DNA of 30,154 bases, taken from assembly GCA_947504795.1 (NCBI GenBank), contig CANNJG010000003.1:1-30154 (forward strand), read 5' to 3'. Position 1 is the first letter of the stretch; each line of letters begins with the position of its first letter. The position numbers were made by a program, and so were the translations under genes. The DNA comes from Legionellaceae bacterium (lineage in GTDB: Bacteria > Pseudomonadota > Gammaproteobacteria > Legionellales > Legionellaceae). Under the pieces are notes generated by a model. It was not told the DNA's origin, ran no database searches, and saw only the letters and a list, made by a program, of their open reading frames with translations. Below are positions 16,434 through 25,337 of this stretch, one piece after another.

Positions 16434-17240
16434 TTGAATCAACCCCGCCATAGTCAAATAAGGCCCAAATGGAATAGCTGTGTGGCGGTTTTGACGGGTG
16501 ATGCGAAGATAAGCGATGCCAATAACACTTCCGAGTACGCAGGCAATGAGTAAAATCTTGCTTAATGCGATCCAGCCAAACCAAGCACCAAACGCCGCAA
16601 ATAATTTAAAATCGCCATTTCCCATGCCTATTTTCCCAGTGATTAAATAAAACAATTGAATAAATAACCATAAGCTAATATAAGCCCCAGCAGCACTCCA
16701 AACCGCGCAACTTAATGGACAAAACAAGGCTTGAGAATTGATTAATAACCCCAACCAAAGAAGACTCAATGTGAGCGAATCAGGCAGTAATTGGTGGTTG
16801 AGATCAATAAATCCAAGACAAATGATGAACCAAATAAACGGTAATGCCGCTAATAAAATGAGATGATACCCAAAATGATATAACGCAAATAATGAGAGTC
16901 CCAGAGTGAGCGCTTCTACGGTAGGGTATTGCCAATCAATGCGGCGATGACAAAACGCACACTGCCCTCGTAAAAGAATATAACTGATTAGGGGAAGATT
17001 ATGATGCGCGGGGACTGTTTTTTTACAGTGTTGGCAATGAGAGCGAGGCACCCATAAATTAAAGCGCGCCAAGGGTTCGATAAGCGTATCTCCTGTCCTT
17101 CGATGTTGTTGCTCCAGCATGATTGGGATGCGATAAATCATCATGGATAACACTGACCCTACCAGAAGTGAAAAGACGCCGAATAGTATCACCATAGTAA
17201 TCGGATAGGACAAAATGATTGTTGGTAACAGCGGATTCAT
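16422..17240 (-). CDS. pilD: Type IV prepilin peptidase / N-methyltransferase
   Basis: Bifunctional inner-membrane enzyme that cleaves the leader of type IV prepilins and type II secretion pseudopilins and methylates the new N terminus. The 272 residues have about eight hydrophobic segments. The cytoplasmic zinc-binding loop has C69-x-x-C72 and C94-x-x-C97. The two catalytic aspartates are D146 (FIDLNHQLLPD) and D210 (GNGDFK). It overlaps pilC by 4 bases (ATGA), forming pilB-pilC-pilD. Its C-terminal codons overlap the convergent Sel1-repeat gene by 12 bases. Since no pilin is encoded nearby, the enzyme may also serve a type II secretion system elsewhere. Confidence 0.95.
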   Translation of the reverse strand: MNPLLPTIILSYPITMVILFGVFSLLVGSVLSMMIYRIPIMLEQQHRRTGDTLIEPLARFNLWVPRSHCQHCKKTVPAHHNLPLISYILLRGQCAFCHRRIDWQYPTVEALTLGLSLFALYHFGYHLILLAALPFIWFIICLGFIDLNHQLLPDSLTLSLLWLGLLINSQALFCPLSCAVWSAAGAYISLWLFIQLFYLITGKIGMGNGDFKLFAAFGAWFGWIALSKILLIACVLGSVIGIAYLRITRQNRHTAIPFGPYLTMAGLIQLFS

Positions 17241-18457
17241 AATAGCGTTCCTAGTTGCATGATGGGTAAATACATAGCCAGGATTAAACCGCCAACTAGG
17301 ACGCCCAGCACCAGCATGATGGCGGGTTCAATCAAACGACTTAAGCGTTGTATACGCTGTTCTACTTGATGCGCATAGTAGTCGCTTAGGTCGGTGAGTA
17401 AGGTTTGTAACGTCCCAGATTCTTCGCCTAGGCCTAGCATATGTACCACTAATTCTGGAAATATACGGGCATGATACACTGAGGAACGAATACTGTCGCC
17501 TTGCATAAGTGATCTACGGAGTTGCAAAAAAGCTTCAGTGAAACAAAGATTGCCCGCAGCGTGCGCTACCCATTGTAGAGCATCGATGAATGGAAGACCA
17601 GCTTGGTTTGCTACTGCCAGAGCATTAAACGTGCGGGCCAACGTGATATACTGACATAACTCGCCAAGATGAGGTAATTTTAATAACCAACGATGCCAAC
17701 AGCGCTTTATTCGAGTCACACGCTGATACAAAGTATAAAACAAGCAAATTAAGCCGCATCCCAGCAACAAGCCCAAGAATCCATCTGTTTTAATCAACGT
17801 CGTCATTTGAATTAAGACGCGCGTCGCGGTAGGGAGTTGTCCGTGAGTGTGTTCAAATAAGCTTTGAAATTGTGGAATGACGCTTAAAATTAAATGAAGC
17901 GTAATGAGGCTTGCAACACCCAAAACGACAAGCGGATAGGTAAGAATAGTGCGTAATTGTTGTTGAAGTCGCTCCTGTTGGGTGAGATGCGCGGTAATTT
18001 GTTGAAGCATAGACACTAACATTCCGGATTGTTCACCCAGGCGAATGAGGGCACAGATGAATGGGTTAAACCAACGTGGGTGCTGCTGCAATGCTTCCGA
18101 TAAGCTGCTTCCGGATGCGGTGACTAATTGAATTTTGCTCACTAGCGCGATGTGTTGAGCACTCCTTTGACAGGATAAGATAATCAATAGTGCTTGTTGA
18201 ATAGAAAGATTAGCCGAGATTAAGGTGGTTAATTGCTGGATGAAATAGGTTATATCACAGGGTCGAATGCCACGAGACCATTGGCGTGAATGCGAAAGGG
18301 TTTTGATAATCAGCCCCTGCTGTCGCAAATATTGTTGAGCATGGGTGCGATTGTGCGCTTGAATTTGCCCAAACTTAGGTTCTCCTAGAGGAGAAATGCC
18401 GGTCCAATTAAACGCTTTTTTTCGAGATGATTTAAAGTAGTGTTTGAATTTCTGCAT
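17237..18457 (-). CDS. pilC: Type IV pilus inner-membrane platform protein
   Basis: Polytopic platform protein (T2SSF/GspF family) that links the assembly ATPase to the growing pilus. The 406 residues contain an N-terminal cytoplasmic region with FNWTG and GxIxAxxxxxAxxxLxxQGL-like spacing. Two T2SSF repeats follow, the first around 65-190 and the second around 270-395. Each has the LGEQSG/LGEESG motif and ends in a membrane segment (about 170-195 and 375-400), with a third membrane segment near 225-245. It overlaps pilB by 26 bases and pilD by 4, so translation is coupled. GspF of type II secretion is similar, but the pilB-C-D order favours PilC. Confidence 0.93.
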   Translation of the reverse strand: MQKFKHYFKSSRKKAFNWTGISPLGEPKFGQIQAHNRTHAQQYLRQQGLIIKTLSHSRQWSRGIRPCDITYFIQQLTTLISANLSIQQALLIILSCQRSAQHIALVSKIQLVTASGSSLSEALQQHPRWFNPFICALIRLGEQSGMLVSMLQQITAHLTQQERLQQQLRTILTYPLVVLGVASLITLHLILSVIPQFQSLFEHTHGQLPTATRVLIQMTTLIKTDGFLGLLLGCGLICLFYTLYQRVTRIKRCWHRWLLKLPHLGELCQYITLARTFNALAVANQAGLPFIDALQWVAHAAGNLCFTEAFLQLRRSLMQGDSIRSSVYHARIFPELVVHMLGLGEESGTLQTLLTDLSDYYAHQVEQRIQRLSRLIEPAIMLVLGVLVGGLILAMYLPIMQLGTLL

Positions 18458-20051
18458 AGCTTGTGGCTCCTGTATGAACGTGGCTCAAGCCAGCTTCATA
18501 GAGCGTGAGCATGCCCTCTTGTTGAGCCTGATGGGTTATTTTTTCGGTGGTGCTGCTGGGAATCATCAGCAAATGTCGCAGCGTTTTAGAAATCGGCATG
18601 GTTTCAAAAATTGCGATGCGGCCGTTATAGCCCTGGTAGCATTGATGACAGCCTACGGCCTGGTAACCCCGATCCACTCGGTCTGCAGGACGTTTACATA
18701 TGACGCATAACCGTCGTATTAATCGCTGTGCAATAACGAGCGTGAGTGACTCGGCAAGCAAATAGGTTGGGATCCCGAGTTGTTGTAGGCGGATTAATGT
18801 TTGCGCATTACTGTTAGTATGTAAAGTAGATAATACTAAATGGCCTGTTTGTGAAGCTCTAATAGCCATTTCTGCAGTATCTTGGTCCCGGATTTCACCG
18901 ACCATAATGATATCGGGATCTTGGCGGAGTAAGGCGCGCAAGACGGTGGCAAAACCCAATCCAATTTTCGGATTGATTTGTACTTGGTTGATACCGGGCT
19001 GCTGAATTTCAATGGGATCTTCTACCGTTGATATATTTTTTTCTCCCGTATTGAGATGGTGGATAGCTGCATAAAGGGTGATGGTTTTGCCACTACCGGT
19101 AGGGCCTGTGACCAAAATAAGTCCTTGTGGTCGTGAGAGTGCCTGCTGAAGACAAATGGCATCGCGCGGGATGAGAGCTAGATCAGGAAGGGTTAAACGC
19201 TGGGTCGCAGCGTTTAATATACGAATGGTAATTTTTTCGCCACCCAAGGTGGGGCAGGAACTTAAGCGGCAATCAATCGTGCGCTGGGTCTTATCGGTGA
19301 TAGAAAATCTTCCATCTTGGGGTAAACGACGTTCCGCAATATCCAGGTCTGCCATGATTTTTAAACGGGCTGCAATCCGAGGCGCGACGCTGTGAGGAGG
19401 GCTAGCCAGTTCATGCAGCAGGCCATCTTTGCGGTAACGGACGCGGTAGGTGTCCGTGTAGGGTTCAAAATGGAGATCAGTTGCTTGTTGAGCAATCGCT
19501 TGATGTAATAAACGGTATACAAAAGAGACAATGGGCGCTTCGTCTAGGGTTGCAGGTGAGGGTTTGAGCAGGCTATTAGATTGTGCGCGAGCATACTCCG
19601 AAAGATCTTGATGTTCTGTTTCACGTAATACGTCCTCAAGCATTCGGCTTAATTGAGTGGTTAGTGCCACCATAGGCAGAACACGATGACCCGTTAAAAA
19701 TTGAATTTCGTTAAATATCCAGTGTTCGCTTGGATCATCCACTGCTAGATAGAGCTGATTGGCTTCACAGCGAATGGGTAATATGTGGTGATAACGTAAA
19801 AAGGCAGGAGTGAGTAAGGAGAGTGGGAGCGTGTTGCGATCTATCTGTGCTAAGTCGATAAGCGGCAATCCAAAATGATTGGCTAGGCACTGAGCCATAG
19901 TGACAGGACAAAGGTGAGTATGATGGACCAAATACGTCAGCAAACGGCTGGCACACGCCCGAGCGGCTTGGTCATGCTTGTGAGCGACTGCGGAATCCAA
20001 TAAGTGCGCTTGTACCAGCACTAAGGCTGCGGTGCTAAGGGTATCATCCAT
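18432..20051 (-). CDS. pilB: Type IV pilus assembly ATPase
   Basis: Hexameric cytoplasmic ATPase of the GspE/PilB family that powers pilus extension. It has 539 residues. The N-terminal GspE-N domain (about 30-140) is followed by the ATPase core: Walker A GPTGSGKT (316-323, K322), the aspartate box near 340-350 (STVEDPIEI), Walker B with E386 (IIMVGEIRDQD) and the histidine box LSTLHTNS. A four-cysteine zinc site follows, C449-x-x-C452 and C468-x-x-C471, which is present in PilB and GspE but absent from retraction ATPases PilT. It is the first gene of the minus-strand pilBCD operon. The ATG at 20051 lacks an obvious ribosome site. Confidence 0.94.
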   Translation of the reverse strand: MDDTLSTAALVLVQAHLLDSAVAHKHDQAARACASRLLTYLVHHTHLCPVTMAQCLANHFGLPLIDLAQIDRNTLPLSLLTPAFLRYHHILPIRCEANQLYLAVDDPSEHWIFNEIQFLTGHRVLPMVALTTQLSRMLEDVLRETEHQDLSEYARAQSNSLLKPSPATLDEAPIVSFVYRLLHQAIAQQATDLHFEPYTDTYRVRYRKDGLLHELASPPHSVAPRIAARLKIMADLDIAERRLPQDGRFSITDKTQRTIDCRLSSCPTLGGEKITIRILNAATQRLTLPDLALIPRDAICLQQALSRPQGLILVTGPTGSGKTITLYAAIHHLNTGEKNISTVEDPIEIQQPGINQVQINPKIGLGFATVLRALLRQDPDIIMVGEIRDQDTAEMAIRASQTGHLVLSTLHTNSNAQTLIRLQQLGIPTYLLAESLTLVIAQRLIRRLCVICKRPADRVDRGYQAVGCHQCYQGYNGRIAIFETMPISKTLRHLLMIPSSTTEKITHQAQQEGMLTLYEAGLSHVHTGATSYAEIQTLL

Positions 20052-20181
20052 GTTGATAGAGGGGTTGGTCTTTCCTATCGAGAAGCATAACGTATTTTTT
20101 TAATAAATAAAAGATGTATACCTTTACGAATGCGTTTTAGGTGGCTTGCTTTTTACGTCAGTCCTGACTTAAAACATAGCC

Positions 20182-20210
20182 TTGTCAGCAATCTTAGTTC
20201 TTGATAAAGT
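20182..20210 (+). promoter_or_regulatory. Promoter of the coiled-coil protein gene
   Basis: TTGTCA (20182-20187) and TAAAGT (20205-20210) are separated by 17 bases. This predicts a transcript start near 20217 and a 5' leader of about 30 bases before the ATG at 20246. The small palindrome TCAGTCCTGA lies just upstream, around 20159-20168. Confidence 0.5.
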
Positions 20211-20245
20211 TAATAGAGAAACTAACTTTAGAAAGGAAGAAAATT

Positions 20246-20554
20246 ATGCGTTATAGACAAGGGATGAAAGCAGTCATGTTGGTTTGTACTCTAGGTATAT
20301 CAAGTGTTTGCATGGCGGCTGATGATAGCGTGTCAAAGCAAATTCAAATGTTGAATAGTCAAATTCAAGCGCAACTGCAACAATTGCAAGAATCTCAGCA
20401 AAAACAAATGAAAGATTTTAATACCAAGGTTCAAGCACAATTACAACAAATGCAAACTAATTTAGAGGCTGAAATTCAAAAAGCCAATACGCAAAACCAA
20501 GCACAGTTTAAAAAAATTAATGACAATATTCAGAAAATGCAGCAGAAAAATTAG
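20246..20554 (+). CDS. Exported glutamine-rich coiled-coil protein
   Basis: With the start at 20246 this is a 102-residue precursor. AGGAAG at 20234-20239, six bases before the ATG, decides for this start over one at 20201. Residues 1-24 form a signal peptide (basic start, hydrophobic core, likely cleavage after C-M-A). The mature part of about 78 residues is almost entirely a Gln- and Lys-rich amphipathic helix with repeated IQAQLQQLQ / VQAQLQQMQ segments, so a coiled coil in the periplasm or outside the cell is predicted. No catalytic motif is visible. It has its own promoter and is followed 75 bases later by the 840-residue gene, which has a separate promoter. I do not recognise a named family. 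Confidence 0.75.
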   Translation: MRYRQGMKAVMLVCTLGISSVCMAADDSVSKQIQMLNSQIQAQLQQLQESQQKQMKDFNTKVQAQLQQMQTNLEAEIQKANTQNQAQFKKINDNIQKMQQKN

Positions 20555-20560
20555 GGTATG

Positions 20561-20588
20561 TTGAAAATCTCAAATAGACATCTATACT
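20561..20588 (+). promoter_or_regulatory. Promoter of the 840-residue protein gene
   Basis: TTGAAA (20561-20566) and TATACT (20583-20588) are separated by 16 bases, giving a start near 20595 and a leader of about 35 bases to the ATG at 20630. Both boxes are close to the sigma70 consensus. Confidence 0.55.
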
Positions 20589-20629
20589 AGGAATAATGGC
20601 CATAAATAAATCTATAAGGTAAATAAAGT

Positions 20630-23152
20630 ATGCTGCCTAAGCCTCTTTGTCACCAACCCGTCAATCTCTCTGTATTGAAATACGATGTCGAAGACACTGT
20701 TGCAGGTGCCAACCGCGCTGAGGCTACCTTAAGTGATTGGAATAGATGGGCTGACAGCAAACATTTATGTCAATATTATATCAACGGAGTTAAATTATCA
20801 GACCTATGTGGGGACATGAAGGAAAAACATTTAGGTGTTCAAAAGTACTTTAAAACCATTGATGCACTGAAGGTTTTTTTTAAAGACTACCTTTTTAAGG
20901 ACATACAATCAGAAGAACAAAGGGGAGCAGCTGCAGAGAAGGCGTGTTTGCATTTTCATCAAGCGGGCATTCAGAATGCAACATTTAATGATTTTGAGCA
21001 TAAAGTTCCAAATATTGTCTTTAATCAACCTGAAACCAAAATTCACTTTAATAGCGACCCCTCCGGTGTTGTGATTATCGAAGAGCATTTTATTAAGCAA
21101 TGGTGGGAAAATAACACGATCGAGCATAAATCCGATGAGTATTGTGTCACGACTGAAACTACCTATTTGTTTAAGCCTAATGAGATTACCCTAGAAGATA
21201 TGCGCATAGACTGCCGAGATCCCGCATTAAAGCCGGTTTTTAAAGAATATGTTCAGGAAACGCCTGCTGAAGACTATCGTCATACCTTGACTAGACTCGT
21301 AAAATCACTAGATTACGAACTTTATTACCCGCAAGACGAATTGCAACAAAACGCTATACTTAAGGAGTGTCGTAATTGTTTTTATATTGACAACAATACA
21401 AAAAAAATGGTTTACATTAATGCCTACGGAACAGGAACTTCTGTACAAAATACGCCTCTTTCGAGCACAGTACTTGAGAGACCGGTTAACCAACCTGTAG
21501 CTATTCAATTTAACTTTCCCAATTCTAATCGAAGTTTACAAATCAGTGTGCCGCATTCCTTTTCAAACGACTGTGGTTATTTTTTGAAAATGACACAGGC
21601 TAAAATGAGATTGCTGATTCCAGAGAATTTCGAAACGGATCGGCTATTTAAATATGGCGATAATCTGTTGAGGGAATTACAACGTGACCAGACCCTAATT
21701 TCGAGACTATCGTCTTTATTTGGTTCGGATACGACTCAGGAACGTCGAGCTATTCTGGCTATCGTTAAGCAATTTACAACCACAAAACCTGCTTTGACAA
21801 TTCGTAAATATCGACAAAAGCCCGCCGCCATGACTTTTTACGGGAAAGGAGAGAGCGTATATGTGTTTGTGGCAAATGAGAAGGATCCTGATAAATCACG
21901 TTTCTGGTTTGTGGATCGATCTGAAAACATACCTGAATGGGTAGAGTTTCCGATGAATCTTGATCAAGCCATCCAACTCCATACATTGTTTGGTGGGGCA
22001 CAGCAGTTTGCTGCGCACAAACCTACAAAAACTGATCCGGATTTTAACCGAGATATTGCCTGGTATGAATTAGGAGAGCATGCCAAAATCATTAACCATA
22101 CAGATGACTCTATGTCGGTGACCCTGATGCCAGATACTGCCAAAAAAGTGGTGGACTTGATGGTATCCCCCTTGCCCCTGGGCGAAAATTTGGTTGAAGA
22201 CTGGACTTACAATGAAGCGTTTGATGCATTAACCAATACAATAAAGACGGCAGAGGTTTCATTGGACAATGAACAGCTAATTAAGCGCTGCCGTAAGATC
22301 CAAGATCTGTTGCGCGATTTTGGAGATAACTTTGATTGTTATTTTCCGAAAACACGTGGCATTGTGCCTTACGATAAACGTATCAACGTACTAAAGATGC
22401 TGAATGATATTCTTGCGCGCCCGGACTCTCCTGAAGCAAAACATTATTTTCGAAATCGACATCGTGTGTATAAAGAACCATTTGATACGGATAAACCAAA
22501 ACAATATGAGCGGTCAAGTTTTGTATGGTCAAATCAGTCATTACTCTATATTCGCATGGATGGTATCGCTGAAGCAGTTCCGATGACAACAGCCATACAA
22601 AAAGCACTAGATTCAGACTATATTTCGGCTGAAGAGGTGTACCATTTGATGACTCGGCCGCGTTTATTCCAGTATTTCTATGGTATCCCTGTGGGGCTCA
22701 ATTGTCAGGCATTTGAGTTTAAATATTGCATCCCGGTGGGCTTTGATCGTTCTAAAGGGTTACATACTGGAACCGCACAAGAAATGATGTTAGAAATTAG
22801 AGATATCCATCTCTCTTTAAAAACGTTATTGTTAAAACTCTTTGAGTTTTTCCTGTTCATTGTACTTCCGGCTATTTTGCAAGGGTTTGGCATTGCGTTT
22901 CCTTTGGCTTGGTTAGGACTGACTGCTATAGAGTTATCGATTGTAAATTGGTTTTCGCTCATTTGGAGTGTCTCTTCGTTCTATTCGCTTTTATCATGGG
23001 TTGGCGTAGGTAATTTGTTGGTAAGGCCAGAATTCAATGCTTTAGATAAGGCATTGGATGAGTTATCGGTAAACTTAAATACACCACCGATTAATAAGGA
23101 TTCGAACTCAATCGATAATAATTTTGACTCATTGCCCGAGCCCCACCTTTAG
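20630..23152 (+). CDS. Large unrecognised protein with C-terminal membrane segments
   Basis: An 840-residue protein that matches no family I know. There is no signal peptide, and the first about 725 residues are soluble, rich in aromatic and charged residues, without Walker, protease, kinase or glycosyltransferase motifs. Stretches such as YINAYGTG, FYGKGESVYVFV and SNQSLLYIRM, each followed by helical segments, hint at repeated beta-rich modules, but this is weak. Residues about 735-797 contain two or three hydrophobic segments. The last about 40 residues are polar and acidic (SIDNNFDSLPEPHL). A ribosome site AAGG lies ten bases upstream of the ATG. The lack of a Sec signal, the C-terminal hydrophobic hairpin and the acidic tail recall Dot/Icm-type effectors of Legionellales; that is inference only. 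Confidence 0.65.
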   Translation: MLPKPLCHQPVNLSVLKYDVEDTVAGANRAEATLSDWNRWADSKHLCQYYINGVKLSDLCGDMKEKHLGVQKYFKTIDALKVFFKDYLFKDIQSEEQRGAAAEKACLHFHQAGIQNATFNDFEHKVPNIVFNQPETKIHFNSDPSGVVIIEEHFIKQWWENNTIEHKSDEYCVTTETTYLFKPNEITLEDMRIDCRDPALKPVFKEYVQETPAEDYRHTLTRLVKSLDYELYYPQDELQQNAILKECRNCFYIDNNTKKMVYINAYGTGTSVQNTPLSSTVLERPVNQPVAIQFNFPNSNRSLQISVPHSFSNDCGYFLKMTQAKMRLLIPENFETDRLFKYGDNLLRELQRDQTLISRLSSLFGSDTTQERRAILAIVKQFTTTKPALTIRKYRQKPAAMTFYGKGESVYVFVANEKDPDKSRFWFVDRSENIPEWVEFPMNLDQAIQLHTLFGGAQQFAAHKPTKTDPDFNRDIAWYELGEHAKIINHTDDSMSVTLMPDTAKKVVDLMVSPLPLGENLVEDWTYNEAFDALTNTIKTAEVSLDNEQLIKRCRKIQDLLRDFGDNFDCYFPKTRGIVPYDKRINVLKMLNDILARPDSPEAKHYFRNRHRVYKEPFDTDKPKQYERSSFVWSNQSLLYIRMDGIAEAVPMTTAIQKALDSDYISAEEVYHLMTRPRLFQYFYGIPVGLNCQAFEFKYCIPVGFDRSKGLHTGTAQEMMLEIRDIHLSLKTLLLKLFEFFLFIVLPAILQGFGIAFPLAWLGLTAIELSIVNWFSLIWSVSSFYSLLSWVGVGNLLVRPEFNALDKALDELSVNLNTPPINKDSNSIDNNFDSLPEPHL

Positions 23153-23241
23153 CCTTGAACCATGGATGAATCGTAATATGTGTACTACCTTGAACGTAAT
23201 TTTTCATTTTCAGATAGCGGTCTTTATGTCTAAGGGAAGAT

Positions 23242-24453
23242 ATGATGAAGTATGGTAAACACCATCATTCCGGTGATCCTGCCTATAATAACCCTCATGC
23301 GGATCGCTTTGCAGGCCAACAACAAAAACATCCTAATGGATACACCCGAATAGCATTTGTGATGCAAGGGGGTGGGGGATTAGGTGCGTATCAATTTGGG
23401 GTTTTGAAAGGGTTGCTTGGAGCAGGATATGAACCTGATTGGATTGCAGCGACATCTATTGGCGCGATTCAAGCAGCTATTTTAGTAGGGAATAAAGCTG
23501 AAGATCGTGTTGCCAAATTAGCCGAATTTTGGGACCGGATAAGTACTTATTCACTTTTTGATTCTATGGGCTATGAGCAGGCCACAACTGATTTATATAA
23601 TAAAATGAGCACTAATTCGTCGTTATCGTTTGGCCAGCCGGATTTCTTTTACCCCCGTTGGTTATCCCCTTATTTACAAATGACGGGTACTCCAAATACA
23701 TTGAGTTTTTATGATACGTCCCCACTGCGTGACACCTTATTGGAACTTATAGATTTTGATCGCTTGAATGCGAGCATGACTCGATTAAGCTTGGGTGCCG
23801 TTCAAATTGATACAGGCCATTTAATTTATTTTAATAATATCAATTACCTAATCTCTCCTGAACATATTATGGCTAGCGCCGCATTACCGCCAGGATTTCC
23901 TGCCGTGGCTATTGATGGCCATTATTATTGGGATGGAGGCTTGCATTCGAATTCACCCATAGAGGTGATTTTAGGTACAAGACCTGCGGTGGACACGTTA
24001 TGTTTCGTGATCGATTGTTTTGGGGGGGTTCCGTTTGTGCCCGCTAACATGCCTGGAGTAGATGAACGCTCCAAGGATATTTCCTACAGTACACACGCAC
24101 GGCATGTGATCAAAGGCTATTTACATAGTCAACAATTGCAACACAAACTTCAAAATTTAGGTCGGCACTTAAGCGTAGAACATCAAGATGAATTAAATCA
24201 TATGTTACAAGAAGAATTACCGTGTCATCTTACTTTGGCGCATATTTGCTTTAGCTCTCGCATTCATCGAAGTGCCTCTAAAGATTATGATTTTAGCCAA
24301 GTGACGACAAAAAAACGTATTCGTGTTGGGTGTCGTGATGCCGAAATGGTGTTGGCGGAATCAGAAAAATGGGATAAGCCCAGCACAAACGAAGCGTTTC
24401 GGTTATATGAGGCACCGAATAATTTGATAAGTTATTTACGGGAAGATGATTAG
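23242..24453 (+). CDS. Patatin-like phospholipase with DUF3734-type C terminus
   Basis: A 403-residue serine acyl-hydrolase. The oxyanion loop is QGGGGLGAYQFG (42-53). The nucleophile is S72 in A-T-S-I-G, where the usual first glycine of GxSxG is alanine. The catalytic aspartate is D231 in D-G-G. The region after about residue 280 (RSKDISYSTHARHVIKGYLH and beyond) fits the DUF3734 extension often found in bacterial patatins near polyhydroxyalkanoate genes. No signal peptide is present. AGGGAAGAT precedes the start. The next gene, 78 bases downstream, is phaB, so a role in lipid or PHA-granule turnover is more likely than secretion, though patatin effectors are known in Legionella. Confidence 0.85.
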   Translation: MMKYGKHHHSGDPAYNNPHADRFAGQQQKHPNGYTRIAFVMQGGGGLGAYQFGVLKGLLGAGYEPDWIAATSIGAIQAAILVGNKAEDRVAKLAEFWDRISTYSLFDSMGYEQATTDLYNKMSTNSSLSFGQPDFFYPRWLSPYLQMTGTPNTLSFYDTSPLRDTLLELIDFDRLNASMTRLSLGAVQIDTGHLIYFNNINYLISPEHIMASAALPPGFPAVAIDGHYYWDGGLHSNSPIEVILGTRPAVDTLCFVIDCFGGVPFVPANMPGVDERSKDISYSTHARHVIKGYLHSQQLQHKLQNLGRHLSVEHQDELNHMLQEELPCHLTLAHICFSSRIHRSASKDYDFSQVTTKKRIRVGCRDAEMVLAESEKWDKPSTNEAFRLYEAPNNLISYLREDD

Positions 24454-24471
24454 ACCCTGTTTGCAATAGTA

Positions 24472-24500
24472 TTGTCTTGGTCTAATTGTCAACTTATATC
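24472..24500 (+). promoter_or_regulatory. Possible promoter of phaB
   Basis: TTGTCT (24472-24477) and TATATC (24495-24500) are separated by 17 bases and lie 31 bases before the phaB start at 24532. phaB may therefore be transcribed on its own as well as from the upstream patatin gene. Confidence 0.4.
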
Positions 24501-24531
24501 GATAGTTAATAATCAAACCAGGGATGGCGCA

Positions 24532-25296
24532 ATGACGAATAAAGTGGAACAACAGACCTATCAACGCGTTGCGTTAGTGTCGGGTGGAATGGGTGGGATC
24601 GGTACGGCAATTTGCCAAAAACTTGCGTTATCTGGGATGAAAGTTGTGACGACTTATCATAAGACTGGTGATTACGCACAAGATTGGCAAGATAAACAAG
24701 CGCACTTAGGGTATGCTATTGATAAAATCTACTTGGATATCGGCAATCCGCAATCGTGCACTGAGGCGGTAGAAGCATTACTGCAACGCTATGAAAAAAT
24801 TGATATTTTAGTGAATAATGCAGGGATTACGCGAGATAAGTTATGCCATAAAATGGCAGTTGAAGATTGGCAAGATGTGATTGCGGTGAATTTAAATAGT
24901 GTTTTTTATTTAACCAAACCGGTGTTGGATGGTATGATACAGCAGAATTATGGCCGAATCATCAATATTTCATCTATTAATGCTCAGAAAGGTCAGCGTG
25001 GCCAAGTCAATTATTCAGCAGCAAAGGCAGGTATGCATGGGTTTACCAAAGCCTTGGCTCAAGAAGTTGCAGGGAAGTGTATTACCGTGAATACGATCTC
25101 TCCCGGATATATTAATACGCCTATGGTAATGAGTGTGCGAGAGGAGGTTCGCAATAGTATTATTGCTCAAATACCCGTTGGTCGTTTAGGTGAGCCTAAG
25201 GAAGTTGCAAGAGTGGTTGCTTTTTTAGCGGATGATGAGTCTGCGTTTATTACAGGGGCCAATATTGCAATTAATGGCGGACAGCATCTTTCCTAA
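24532..25296 (+). CDS. phaB: Acetoacetyl-CoA reductase
   Basis: NADPH-dependent short-chain dehydrogenase that reduces acetoacetyl-CoA to (R)-3-hydroxybutyryl-CoA for polyhydroxybutyrate synthesis. With this start it has 254 residues. AGGGA at 20524 less 4000 bases, that is 24520-24524, lies seven bases upstream and favours 24532 over an upstream in-frame start at 24472. The cofactor loop SGGMGGIGTAICQ, NNAGITRD, and the catalytic S148, Y161 and K165 (YSAAK) are all present. SINAQKGQRGQ and the SPGYI segment resemble Cupriavidus PhaB more than FabG. No phaC or phaA lies in the window. The phasin-like gene follows 41 bases later. Confidence 0.92.
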   Translation: MTNKVEQQTYQRVALVSGGMGGIGTAICQKLALSGMKVVTTYHKTGDYAQDWQDKQAHLGYAIDKIYLDIGNPQSCTEAVEALLQRYEKIDILVNNAGITRDKLCHKMAVEDWQDVIAVNLNSVFYLTKPVLDGMIQQNYGRIINISSINAQKGQRGQVNYSAAKAGMHGFTKALAQEVAGKCITVNTISPGYINTPMVMSVREEVRNSIIAQIPVGRLGEPKEVARVVAFLADDESAFITGANIAINGGQHLS

Positions 25297-25337
25297 TCAA
25301 CGTCATCTTTAACTTAACTCCGTTGCAAAGGACTGAT

